From: Strigops habroptila | Lineage: Eukaryota; Chordata; Aves; Psittaciformes; Psittacidae | Assembly (NCBI RefSeq): GCF_004027225.2 | Contig: NC_044290.2 | Coordinates: 8,634,906 to 8,698,905, forward strand | Direction of reading: 5' to 3' | Length of the DNA stretch: 64,000 bases | Part shown: piece after piece, positions 29,297 through 40,700 of the stretch | Numbering within the stretch: the stretch's first letter is position 1 | How the letters are laid out: the number at the start of each line of letters is the position of its first letter | Made by a program: the position numbers and the translations under genes | Notes under the pieces: model-generated | What the model was told of the DNA's origin: nothing | Database searches by the model: none | What the model saw: the letters and a program-made list of their open reading frames with translations, nothing else

Positions 29297-29466
29297 TCAT
29301 TCATCAGCATCATCAAACTGGCCAGTCTCAGTCATTCTAAATGGTGGTGTAAAAGCAAGGGAAGCTGCATGATGACAGCCTGGGTTGTAAAACGAATCCT
29401 CCTGCCATGAGTATGAGGCCAAAGGATTATTTTCCTGAAAGCTTCCACAGTGGAAATCGCCAGCAT
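29297..29466 (-). CDS. COPRS: COPRS last coding exon (residues 147-202)
   Basis: The acceptor TTCTTTAG precedes ATGCTGGC; the first two bases complete an Asp codon split by the intron, giving NPY-DAGDF. The exon contains FYNPGCHH, comparable to human IYDPSWHH, and ends TGQFDDADE before TGA at 29297-29299. The PRMT5-binding heptad is encoded at 29303-29323. Confidence 0.93.
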
Positions 29467-32400
29467 CTAAAGAAGATCAAAGAAAAGATTTAAACCATGG
29501 GAGATACTGAAGAGAACTGGTGGTATAGTGCAGCAGATTATTTTGCAGGTCTACAGCATCTTCCAGTGAACTATTTCAATTTGATCTGCCAGCACTCATG
29601 AATTAGACCTACAAATAAAGCAAACAGCTGAGTTGGGCAACATCTTCATTTTAAGGAAGGCTCTTTCCACAAAGAGAGTCTTCCCAAAAGCTCAGTGTTA
29701 TACCTGGATTCAGAACATCCAACACAGCTCTTACAGTACATGCACAGTTCTACATTTTCTCCAGGCATAAAAGGCCCACAAAATCACTACTTTTACTTCC
29801 CCTCCTCCCTCCTGCTGTCTCCATCACCACATCCCAACCAGGAGCCCTCCAAACCCTTTAAGAAGTGGGTCACTGGACAGCGTGGAAGGGTGCGGTTCTG
29901 TAAAAGCTAGCTGTGAATAACATTTCCACTCAGCTAGAATTAAGCCAAATAAGCCTGTTATTTAACCAACTTAGCACAAAAATAGGGCAAAGTCCTTCAA
30001 CAGAAGCAAAAGATTTCCAGCCAGCAGATGTTGAAAAGGACTGAGCAAATGAAGAGCCCAGAGTGTGGGGCAGCAGAGGCCCCAGCACAGCATATCCACG
30101 TGCCAGCCTTCCAGCAGCACTGTCAAACAAGCCATCAAAGAAAACAGTTTTTAAAAGCTTGTAAAAAGCCATAAAACGACCAACCCAGGACATTTTTATT
30201 TGCGGCAGTTAACAACTCAGGCACTTGTACTCATTATCCTTCACAACCACCTGAATCCCATAATCACAGCTGCCTTTGTTTGTGATAATTTGAAGAGCAC
30301 AAGCTACAGGCAGGGATGAGTTAGCTAAATAAAGGAAAATAAGAGAATTTGTGATAATTGCAGTAAAAAAAATAAATCCAAAACATTCCATAAATTTGAG
30401 CAGATGAGAGATCAAAAGGAAAGACCAGGATGGAAGAGAGAGAAACATCCAAAAAGGAAACATCTTTTTCTCACATTACCCAGTGTGAAAAACTACTACT
30501 GTTTCCAATTTAAAATCAGAATGATTTTATAGGAAGGCTGCAATAACTTTCCCACTTCCTTCTGTTATCAAACAATGGAACTTGAATACAACAGCCATTT
30601 ATGGACTTAAAATAAACTGAGAATTGATATTTCCTGAGCAAAGAAAAGAGTGTTTGTATTAATTACAAAAGATACACATTAATGAGAAGAAAATGGAAAT
30701 GGTACTATTCTGCGCCAACAAAGCCACAGGAGGTTATCAGCCACTGCTGGCTAAACTCCATCCACTTGCTCTATCCCAACACACAGTCTGGCAAATGGAA
30801 GACTGAGACTCAGTTCAACATATGAATCGCCACAAACAGTTTACAAACTGGAGGATTAATACAGCCCTAAAAACGTGGATAAAACTGCTTCCATCCACTG
30901 CCACCTTTGCGCATGGGACCAATCACAGGCACAACTACTTAAACAGGATCAAGCTTCAAGAAACAATAAAAGCAAGCAACAAACAAACACCCGGAAAACC
31001 TCCCCAAATCTACAGCAAAAGCAAGAGCAAGGCACGCTGCTCCCCTCCAAAGAAATCCATGCTCCAGAGGTATGTTACGCTGTACAGTCTGGATGGAATT
31101 TCTTGAAGGAAGAATTCCTTTTACACAAAGGAAAAGTTTAGATTCCTGCACTCCACGTACATTTCTCTTTTGCTTCAGAATAACAAAGATACACTACTGA
31201 GACCTAGCTTCTCCAGAGAAACTCTATACACACATACAATTAATTCTTACCATTCCACTCCCTAAGAACTCAATTGCTCAAGCAAGAGTTTCAAGCTAAT
31301 TTCACAACACTGCCTTTAGATCCTGTAATTGACAACAAAATTATGCATTACAAATCCATGAGGTCAACAACAACAAAAAAAGTTGCTTGCCAAAATAGAA
31401 CATGTGGAGTTATTTAAACCATTCTCCTGCAAAGAACCTACCACTGATCATATTCTATCGAAAACTCGGAATGAAGCACAAGTAAATGTGTACTCACCAT
31501 AAGGATTATAATCCTCCAGCTCTTTATCCCAGTCCTCCACGTCGTGCACAGCAGCAGTTTGCAGCTCTGGAGAAGTTACAGCTACAGACATGGTGGAGAC
31601 TTCTTCATCCAAGTCTTCCAGGTCAGCATGTGCATGAACACAGTGAGCAGGAGAGCCGCCGATACCATTTTCATTGTGAGAGGTATCAGAGAATTCACTT
31701 TCTTCAGACTCACTATCAGGAACATTTGGCATATTCTTCAGCAAACATTCTAAAACCAACAGAAAGATGAATTAAACAGGAACAATTAAATGCTTAGCAT
31801 GCAGTAATTCAGACAGGTATAAAAGACAGGTATAAAAATGCACTTTTTGATTAACAGATTACATATGTAATATCGCTACAGTGCTGTTTCAGATGCTTGG
31901 GAACACTGGACATACTGCATCCCAACAGAAGCCCAAGTCAGGCTTTTCCACAGACTCTTGTTGAAATATAACTCTTTGAACTAGGGCAAAAAAGCCAGCA
32001 GTCTTGTTTCACCACTTTCACCATTCACTTTCTGGTATGTAAAGCAAAAATACAGGTATGCTGAAAAAACACAGCTCTGGTTTTGGTTTGGATTTTGTTG
32101 TTTTGGGTTTTGGTTGTGGGTTTAGGTTTTGGTATTTTAATATATATAAAGATTTTTTGGCAGTATTAATCATTCTTACACCTAGACATACACAGATTAT
32201 TTACATGTAAATCATTTAGTGCAGTAACTGAAGAGCCATTTCCCATACATCACCATAAAGTTTTACGCATATTCTTTTAGGTATATTTCCTCAAGCACAA
32301 TATAAGTTTAATTACTCACCTACTTTGTTTTGCCCTAACATTTCAGGCTTACCTTTTCTGGGCTTCCAGGTCATAGTTTCTCTCTTATTAAGAAGCTGTT

Positions 32401-32506
32401 CCTCCTTAAAGCTTTCAGACTCAATGGCACCAGCCATCACCTGTCGAAATGAATCCAGTAACACCTTTGATTGATTCCTCCCAGGCTCATGGGACTTCCA
32501 CTGCAT
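29297..32506 (-). CDS. COPRS: COPRS, coordinator of PRMT5 and differentiation stimulator (spliced)
   Basis: Three coding exons (32506-32320, 31749-31498, 29466-29297) join in frame to 202 codons plus stop, against 184 residues remembered for the human protein. COPRS is a small nuclear adaptor that binds PRMT5 and histone H4 and steers PRMT5 toward H4R3. Recognition rests on three points: the C-terminus ends GQFDDADE, carrying the PRMT5-binding motif GQF[D/E]DA[D/E] at residues 195-201; an acidic EDWDKEL...NPYDA segment near residues 134-148 matches human EDWDSEL...NPYDA; and the gene lies next to UTP6 on the same strand, as in mammals. The N-terminal half is poorly conserved and its start is uncertain: I used the ATG at 32506, but the frame is open upstream and another ATG with stronger context lies at 32666. 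Confidence 0.88.
31498..31749 (-). CDS. COPRS: COPRS middle coding exon (residues 63-146)
   Basis: This 252-nt exon runs from acceptor GGTTTTAG to donor TATG|GTGAGT. It encodes a Ser/Glu-rich stretch (DSESEESEFSD), then a DLEDLDEE acidic cluster, then VEDWDKELEDYNPY at its end. The acidic character and the EDWD motif match the human protein. Both exon junctions have phases that fit the flanking exons. Confidence 0.88.
31812..31837 (+). repeat. Two-copy 13-bp tandem repeat in COPRS intron
   Basis: GACAGGTATAAAA is repeated twice head to tail. It lies in the intron just 5' of the middle COPRS exon and creates two TATAAAA words on the plus strand. Confidence 0.7.
32080..32140 (+). repeat. G/T-rich low-complexity tract in COPRS intron
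   Basis: Words such as GGTTTTGG and GGGTTTTGG follow each other on the plus strand, like the tracts at 3764 and 8478. On the transcribed minus strand it is C/A-rich. No coding or element structure was recognised. Confidence 0.55.
32320..32506 (-). CDS. COPRS: COPRS N-terminal coding exon, 5' limit uncertain
   Basis: The donor GTAG|GTGAGT gives the correct phase into the next exon. From the ATG at 32504-32506 the exon encodes about 62 residues including SKVLLDSFRQVMAG and a basic TWKPRKGKPE stretch; similarity to human is weak here. The frame stays open for about 30 codons upstream and contains a good acceptor (ATCTCTCTGCAG) ending at 32602, so the exon may begin there with a separate 5' exon in the CpG island. 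Confidence 0.65.
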
Positions 32507-32618
32507 TTTAAATGTTTGAGCCCTTGAACCTGTTTGTTCTCTTGATGAATCAGAGGTTTTAAACCAGGTTTTAAAAGGCTTTCCCTTCAGAAAGCAAACC
32601 TGCAGAGAGATGGCTCAC

Positions 32619-32666
32619 ATTGCGGCTATCGGGCACCTCAGGCGCAGCCTCCTCCCTCACGGCCAT
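32619..32666 (-). CDS. COPRS: Alternative COPRS first coding exon (candidate)
   Basis: An ATG at 32666 has a strong context (G at -3, G at +4) and encodes MAVREEAAPEVPDSRN up to a possible donor AAT|GTGAGC. Without splicing this frame stops at 32571 and never joins the main COPRS frame. A phase-compatible acceptor (AAATGCAG before TGGAAG) would give an intron of about 115 nt but has a poor pyrimidine tract. It is an alternative to the ATG at 32506. Confidence 0.3.
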
Positions 32667-32859
32667 GACCGCGCCGCCACCATTTTGGGAGCGGGTCCCA
32701 AATCTGACCCAAAATGCACCCATTTGCCAACAGCAGCAGGCTGCGCAAACTGCAGAGGTAATAAGACACAAGGAATGCAATGGGTACAAACACCAACTAC
32801 TATGAATCCCACCTTGTGGGAGCCAACGTGCCAAGGAGATGGGAGAAGGACGGACCCTC

Positions 32860-33510
32860 CTGCAGCTCTGAGGGGGTAAAGATGGCGGACGCGCAGCTAG
32901 ACAGCACGAGGTAACACCTCAACTAGTTTGATGGTCCCCTGAGGGGAAGGTGCGTTATCTCCACGACTCCCGCTGCAGCAAAGGTGGATTCGCTGGACGA
33001 CAGCCCCTGCCCAGGGCGGTGGGCGCGGGAAGCCGGGCTCCCAGAGCCGAAGCCGGACCCGCTGTCGAGAGGGACCTGACGGGGTCGGGGTCGCGGCCGC
33101 GAACAAGCGCAGAGCACCGCGTACTTCGGGAAGCCCGCACCGGCGGGTTCCGCTGCCCGCCGGGGGAAAGCAAGCCCAGCCCGCCCCACTCCCCGCCCCA
33201 CAGCGGCACACCGCACCTGCGGAGGCGGCGGCGCAGCCAGCCGCACTGTGCCGGGCGCCGCCGTGAGGAGACGTCCGTCCGTTTGTCCCCTCAGCAGCGC
33301 CTGCGCCCCAGGTCACGGCCGGGAGGGCAGCCTGCGATGAAAGGCGGCTGCTCCTCGGCACCGGCTGAGCGGGGAGCTTGGCGCTAACGCGGCTGGAAGT
33401 GAGGCGCCGCGGGACCGCCACCCCGGCAGCCCCGGTGTGCAGCGCTGCGGCGTCCCGCGCCCCGCTCCGGTGCGGAGCCCGCTGCCTGCGCTGCTCGGAC
33501 ACACGGTGCA
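32860..33510. promoter_or_regulatory. CpG-island promoter of COPRS
   Basis: A GC- and CpG-dense block about 650 bp long at the 5' side of COPRS, in contrast with AT-rich flanks. It contains a YY1-type word AAGATGGCGG at about 32880-32889 on the plus strand. A plausible minus-strand splice donor, CCGCAG|GTGCGG near 33225, could end a non-coding first COPRS exon. Long open frames through the island (for example 201 codons on the minus strand) are an effect of high GC. Confidence 0.75.
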
Positions 33511-34517
33511 GAACTGCATCGCTACAGTGCAGGGAGAGGAAAAGTCGGACCTGAGGAGAAAACAGCTGGAGAGAAAAGGCGGAGAAAGACTTCAGAGCTG
33601 TAAGAAAGCGCCTTTGCGCTCACAAAGGTGTAAATAGAACATCAATGCCTCTGCAGGCTCTGCGCCTTTTTAGTCTTGCCAAAAGATAAACACCTCCTTC
33701 AGGCCTCGTGCTGGAAGTGTGCTCAGAGAAAGCACCCAGCGGTGGGAAGCACCCGCACAGAACAGCCGGGCAGGTACTGCTCCAACACCAGGAAATCCAT
33801 TTCCGAGTAAGAGGAAACGGCTCAACAACGGCGCTGCAGGTAGTGAAGTGGGCAGCAAAGCTCTTAACGAACCAGGACAGGTCAAGAGCCCACTTTCAGA
33901 AAAGGTGGTTATCAGCTTTGTTCGACTTCAAAGAAAAAAAGCCCCAACCAACCAAAAAAAACTGCTCCAAACCCAAATGTTGCACTTGAAATTGTTGTGC
34001 AACTGAAGAAGACAACTGATTCCAGGGAGGGAATAACATAATAAAGGGCACATAGGGTAGAAAAGCAGTGATTACTGGGGAAGAGGGAAGTAGGATGCCA
34101 GACACGAGGCATCTGAGAAATAGTGGGGAGATAGAAGATTACATATGACTTCAAGGCTTGGAAACACCACTGTGATTTTAGAGATCACTTCTCCAGTGTT
34201 CCACTTTCCATTATTCAACTTAGTAAGATACAAAAATCTCCCACAGGTGCAGTATCCACAGGTTTGGGTTGGGCTTTTTTGCATTTGTAATATTAAGCTT
34301 TCCAATGTAAAAGTTGATGCATTATGATTGTTCCATCTGAAGGTTTAGGCAGGAGCAAGAGTTTGCTCTCAGAACTCTCAAAGAACACCCTCAGAAACAC
34401 CTTTGTTTTCTCCTGTAACTGTGTACTTGAACTTGCCACTGGCAGAAGCAACACCAGAAACAACTGCAGGGGGGCAGATCATTTTTTCACACATGCAAGA
34501 ACGTAGAGAAGGTACAT
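33511..34517. other. Spacer between COPRS island and UTP6 3' end
   Basis: About 1 kb separates the COPRS CpG island from the UTP6 poly(A) region. Both genes are transcribed to the left, so this is the UTP6 termination zone followed by the upstream flank of COPRS. No exon, RNA gene or repeat was recognised. Confidence 0.5.
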
Positions 34518-34523
34518 TTTAAT
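34518..34523 (-). terminator. UTP6: Candidate UTP6 poly(A) signal (ATTAAA)
   Basis: ATTAAA on the minus strand lies about 90 nt after the UTP6 stop codon. ATTAAA is the commonest variant of AATAAA. No better signal was seen nearby, and cleavage-site usage cannot be judged from sequence. Confidence 0.4.
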
Positions 34524-34611
34524 GAGATCCTGGAACATATTTATCTTTGTACAAAGAAGTTAAAAAAATGTGCACTGTCATGTTGTAACTATTCATAGTT
34601 TTTCATAATTC

Positions 34612-34769
34612 TCATAAATGTCCAGTTTGCAATAAAGTGTATTTGGAAACAAAGTCTTCCACCAGGTCCCCCTGCAACATCTTCATAGCTCGCCAGTGAA
34701 TGCTCCCGCAGTTTTCTGGTTTGCCTTGGGGATGCTTTAACTCCTCTTTGATATAATCCAGCCAGAGAT
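34612..34769 (-). CDS. UTP6: UTP6 coding exon 19 and stop (residues 546-597)
   Basis: Encodes DLWLDYIKEELKHPQGKPEN and WRAMKMLQGD, ending LQTGHL before TGA at 34612-34614. The acceptor TTTTAAAG lacks a long pyrimidine tract, but its phase and homology fit. Confidence 0.96.
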
Positions 34770-37700
34770 CTTTAAAAGAAAAAGAGAGAAGTTTTGGTTA
34801 TATTTTGATGGGTATTACTGAACAAACATACCAAACCTGACCTAGAAACTCACTCTGGAAGTGTCCTTGGTGTAATGCAATGAGGGAAACTACAGCCCTC
34901 TGCCCCATGAGGACCAAAAGCCAGTGATGTCTTAAAAACAATGCAGAATTGAGCTGTTTCCTTTCTTAAAAGGAATACTGCAGAAATCTTGATTATAAAA
35001 ATATAAACCCCATAGTGCTTGCAAACCCAAATTCGAGGTGATACCATCTCTCATGCCAGCCACAGTCTAAACTCTATTTGCTGATAGTTCTGCTGAAGCC
35101 ATCCCACTGTGAACGACCCTGGGCTGAAAGTGAAGGATCTCTGCAGAGTGTCATGCACTTAATGGCACAGAAGAAATAAGCTCCACTCTGCACAGCAGCA
35201 ATCACAAGGGCAGAACAAACCCCTACCTTTTGAAATGGCTGGAAATAAAAGCAGGAGCATGGAATGAATAAATAAATAAATAAACCCCCCTTACCAGAAC
35301 CTGTTGAACCAAACTCTCTCAAGGCACGTTCATAGTATTCTCTCAGATGAAGCATTTTGCAGGATTCCTAACGAAGGTATTAAAAGGCCATTTATTTTGT
35401 ACAGAAGTGAATGTGCAGCTTGATTAGGCTCGTACAAAGAAAAAGAGTCACGGTAATTACACGCGCTCACGCACACTGCCAAAGATTAGTTACCATGGAA
35501 CTTGGCTTTGTGTTTGATGCTATGAATCAACTTTAGAAGACAAATATGAACTGATCATGAACTAATGACACTTCTCATAAGCACTCTATTTCCTATTTAA
35601 ATCCAACATCAGAAGCGTATTTTACAAGCTATTAATTAGATACTCAACACTTACCTGCTCCTTTTCTATTTGGATCATCTTCTTGAAGAAGTCAAGTGAA
35701 AATGGCCGATTTTCACACAGGCTGAAGTAAAAACACAAGTAACTTTAGAATTCAAGTCTTTTAATGCATGCTTTAGAACATTCGGGTTTGAAGATTTTAT
35801 TTGTCACCTGGTAAAGACTTTTTTCACTTTCTTATAGCCACCATTTCTGTAAGTCCAGTCGAGATACATTTCTTTCATAGTCGCAGATTCTGCAGGAGTT
35901 GTGGCTTGTAAGGATCTCTGCAAGTTTAAAAGGGAAAAAAAGCTACAATTAAAGGCTTATGTCCAACTGTTTTTTGGTAACATACATAGCTTTAGTTGAA
36001 ATTCTCTAATATCAACACATTCATGGACGTACTGCAATAGAAAGCATTTGTTATGTGTTCCATCCACACACATCGTTCCCATTTATTTACACACTGACAT
36101 AAAAAGTAGATTTCTATTAGCTAAGTACCTTGTAGAGGGCTTCTGTGTCTTCCTTGCTGTTTGTGCCTTCACTCCATTCCACCCAGAGGGTCCACAATGG
36201 CAAAGCACCCTGCAAGGTAAGCAGGAGGAGAATGAAATATCAGAGGTTTCTGACCCAAGACTAATATATTCAACTCCATAAAACCAGCACAGACCTGAGA
36301 TTTCACGTGCTTAACAGCTTCTTCAAAACACTGGGTCACAGCATCACTCTTCAGCTGGATCAGCACCTGCAGCCTCATCTGCCACGTTTCCACTGACTGG
36401 CTGAAGCGCGTAGTTGCAGCCGCTGCCACCTCTGTAGCCTTCTCGAACTGGCTGGACTCCAGTAGTAGTTGAAGCTAAAACCCAGCAGATAGAGCTGATC
36501 ACCACAAGACATTTTCAATACCTTGTTAAAAAGCAAGGTCTTGAATGCAATACTGCCCACCCTTCTACCTACTCAACATGGTAACGACAGGGATGTAAGC
36601 AATGCAGGACAGTCTCACAAGCTATTTTTCTGTCAGCTCTTACCCACTGCTTATAGAGAGCTTCTGGCAGCAAATTGGACTCATGGGTTTTGCTGAACAC
36701 ACTCAGTGTCCTTTCCAGCCTCTAGAACCAACAGAGAAGAAAAAGTAAAGTAAACATAGATGATTCCTGCATATACCAGATCCCAGCATTACAAGAAGCC
36801 CAGTGGATTTAGTGTATCAACACATCACTGAAATACAGTAAGTTATGTATCTAATGCTGTAGGTACCTGCATACATTCCAAGATAAAGGGGAAATCTGAG
36901 CACTTGAATTACATCTCTTCCTTAAAGCATGAAAGAACATCATAGCAACGTCCTTTTACTGTATTAAAAGGGAAGCAAACTGCCCAGGATCATTAGTTAA
37001 GGCACTGAGTCGCTCATGTGCCAGCACCAAACTTAGCTTGGACTTATTTGCAAGAGTCCTTTTAATTCATCCTCTTCTCTGAACAACACAGATTTGCAGG
37101 ACTGTCAGTGAACATGAACACAATTGCACTCTTACCTTTCACCCAAAGAGGTCACTGTACTTTACTGACAAGGTTGGTTTATATCAAATTATTCTTGTTA
37201 AGGCAGGCCACATGCGAGCCTGACAGTAGAACTGATCCCCTCAGGCAGATGGGGACTAGATGATTTTTAATGATGGCCACAGGTATTTCTGATTAAATGT
37301 CAAAATACATTTGCTTTGTCTGTTGGATTACAGAAGTCAGTAAAAACAGGGATGATTTGTTACTATAATTTCCTAATAAGCTTTTACCTTTCGCTTTAAT
37401 TCTTGACTGTTGGTTTTTCTGTTATATCTCTCTAAGCAAAAAGTGATGTAGCATTTCCACATGTCCTCTGGAGAATCAAAGACATAATATCACACTTTAC
37501 AGAATTAGAGGAGTAAGCACAAATATTTGTCTAAAAGGAACATAGAGAATCCAAGCACTAAGTGTTAATGCCAACTTTTATAATATAGCATTTTAAAACA
37601 GAGGCCCTACATTCAGAACATGAACATTTTTAAATGGCTTCCCAGTGTAAGCTGCAGACAGTAACTCTTTCTAAAGAGCATCAAACTCTCAGCTCAGCTG

Positions 37701-40700
37701 AGGCTTCAGCACATGCTGTCACAATTGGTGTTCAGTGCACCCTTTGCCTGTAGTTCTCAATGGGTCTGCAAGAGAGAGGACACTCAGGCAGCTGAGAAAA
37801 ATCCTTCTTTGTCTGCCTGACTTCAGGGCCAAAAATATTATCAGAGGAATGGAGCCCCTCTCCTGTGAGAAGCTGAGAGTTGGGGTTGTCAGCCTGGAGA
37901 AGAGAAGGCTCCAGGGACACCTAGAGCAGTCTTTCAGTGCTTAAAGCTTATAAGAAAGATGGGGACAGATTTTTTAGCAGGGCCTGTTGCAACAGGTCAA
38001 GGGGTAATGATTTTAAACTGAAGGAGGGGAGATTCAGTATAGAGTATGCTCAAGTACCAGGAAAACATGTTAAAATGCAGGCAGAACTTCTCACCAGTTG
38101 GCAGTGCTCCCACTGCCTCTTCAAAGACCGCACAGCACCGTTCCTCTCTCTGGGTCATTTCAGTTATTTTCATCTGCTTTGTGGTTTGTTCTGCGGCCTG
38201 CTTGGGCCCCATCTCCAGCTCACGACGGGCCATGTAGTCCCATGTAAGAGGATCATCAGCGTACTTGGTCTGCAAACTAAACACACCTTGTCTGTAATAG
38301 CCCTCCACTGCCATTCTTCTTTTGCAGGTATGTTTAGAAGGGTGGTTGTATTGGTATAGAAATGTACTTAATTTTTAAGTAACCAAATGCCAGAGAAAAA
38401 ATATTTTACCTTCCCCCAAGAGACAGACAAAATATAAGCCTATTTTGGGGTTTTATTTAATATGGGTGTACTCCAGTAATAGCATGAACTAGACAGGAAG
38501 CTTTTGAGAGAGATCTTTCAAGAGGAACAAGTGGAAACACTAAAGATGCAGGAGAACCGCAAAGTACATGAGGAAAATCCACAGTTCCTGCAGTCAATTT
38601 ACAGAAAACAAGTGCAGCAGTTATTCAGCAACAACTATATTTTATCTACATTTTTCTTAGCAGCTTCTCAAAGCCCTTCTGAAGTTACACACAAGTATCC
38701 TTTTCTAACGAGCATGCTTGCCTCATGGTTTTTGTTAAAGCATTTCCTAGAGGTTTTAACATTCTATTTCTCTAAAGAAACAGCTTTTAATTGTTAATCT
38801 GTCAACCCACGATCAATTAGAGAAGTTATGAGAAATGCTTCTTAAAAACCAAACAGAATGAAATAAAACCCCCACAGTACAAAGCCAAACCTCACCTTTC
38901 CAGGATTTCTTTTTGCAAATCTTCAGTAAAATCAAAGAGCTTTGCAATGGAAAGCACAGCCAGGTGGAACTCAGCACCTGCATTTCAAGAGGAACAAAAA
39001 AAAAAAAAAGTATCAAATGAAATTATTATTATTTCATATAATTATGAAGTTTTACCAAGCCTGGTTAATTTAAAGGGATCTAACCTGGTTTATTTTTAGT
39101 CTGAATTCTTACTTCTTTGTCCTAAAGTGATAGCTGACTAGTTGTGATCTAATGTGCAGTAAACAACACAAAGCAAAAAAAGTGTAATTCTGAACTGCCC
39201 TCCCCTTGGTTTTTTTAAACAAACAAGTTTTGAGACTGTAAGTCTCAAATAGCCTGCAGAAAAGCTATGAAAATCAGAACTATCAGCACTATTAATTTAT
39301 ACTTCAGCATTATCTAGGTTTTGCTGAAGAAATAGTATATTTGAAAATGTATTTTAGTGTGTACACTGGAGCTACGTCTATCTGTATTACCTACTGGAGA
39401 GCTGAGTTAAAGGTGACAATTTTCCTAATGAACAAGTAAAAGAAACATTAAATGACCTTTAATTTTCTGAGCAGCATCCCTGTAGATTATGCGAGCCATT
39501 TCCCCATTGAGAATCTCTTCAGGATAACTGAATTCCCCCTGTAACATCAAACATAACATCACCGAAAAAATTGTTTTCCTTTCAGTTACCATTTTTGCAA
39601 ACATGCAAAAAACATCAGAAGAAGATATTAATGTTTTTCTTTATCTAATTTGCACAACTATGAAGAAATACAAGATAGTACATTTAACTATTCCTTTTCA
39701 GAAATTACTGATAACTTTCCAACTGTAGAATTTAATGAAAGACTTTAAAAATGTAAAGAAAAATCACTGAAGTATTTGAGCTGAGCCTCAGCAAACACTT
39801 GAAAAGCTTAACACAGCCACAATACAGGAACAAAAGCTTTCCCTGAGCTGTTGTCAAACAAGCCATTAATAGATTCCTTAGAACTGCACATTCACATGTG
39901 TGAACCTACCAAGTCCATCTTTGCTTGTTCGAATGCTTTCTTTTCCTTCCTCTGCTTTTCAGCATTCATCAGCTCCATTCTGAAATACTGCAAGAGAAAG
40001 AATAAAATCAAATGATTGTGAGAGTGGTGATAAATCATAAACCATCTGAGCCCACAAATGTGGTAAAACAAACTCTATCCAAGGAGCTACAAATCAGACT
40101 TTGCCAACATCCACATACGTCCGAGAGCCTCAGTTTTTGAAGGTCTGTGCATCTACTTATCTGCTCTACAATTTACTCTGTAATTTCCCACATGCAGAAA
40201 TGACCACCTTTTAGTCATTCTTAAACCTTAACTTGCCCTCAAAACCCCCACATTCCCTAGCAAAGGCTGGGGATGCCAGATCTAATCCAGAGAACTATGT
40301 CCTAGTTGAGCTTACAGTACTTTAGAAGGGAATTCTGACACATATACCTATAAACAGTGTAAACTCCTCACTGTGCATACATAAACACAGGATTTGCTAA
40401 ACTGAAAACTGGTACCAGAACAAAGTTTGGGGTTAGTTGCTTTGGTTTATCTTTTTTTTCTTTTTGACAACATTCCCCCAGTGATGGGGAAACAAGTTTT
40501 TTTCCAGTTTTCTCAGACTGATCTCAAATATGCTGGAGTCATTTGCTCTGATTGATCAAATAACTGGTCATAGAAGAAAACCAGGAACTCACCTCTTGGT
40601 AAAGTTTTGGGCACTCTGGGTGGAAGCGCAGAGCACGAAGGAACAAGTGCCTTGCACTTTCTGATGAGAGTCGTGTCTCCATTTCCCATTTTGCTGCCAT

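Noticed and set aside
32882-32911. Plus-strand ATG reading MADAQLDST before a GTAACA donor
   Set aside because: The word is better explained as a YY1 site (AAGATGGCGG); no downstream plus-strand exon was found, though a divergent transcript cannot be excluded.
32897-33502. 201-codon minus-strand frame in the COPRS CpG island
   Set aside because: GC-rich sequence has few stops; the peptide is Ala/Gly/Arg-rich and no exon joining it in phase to COPRS was found.
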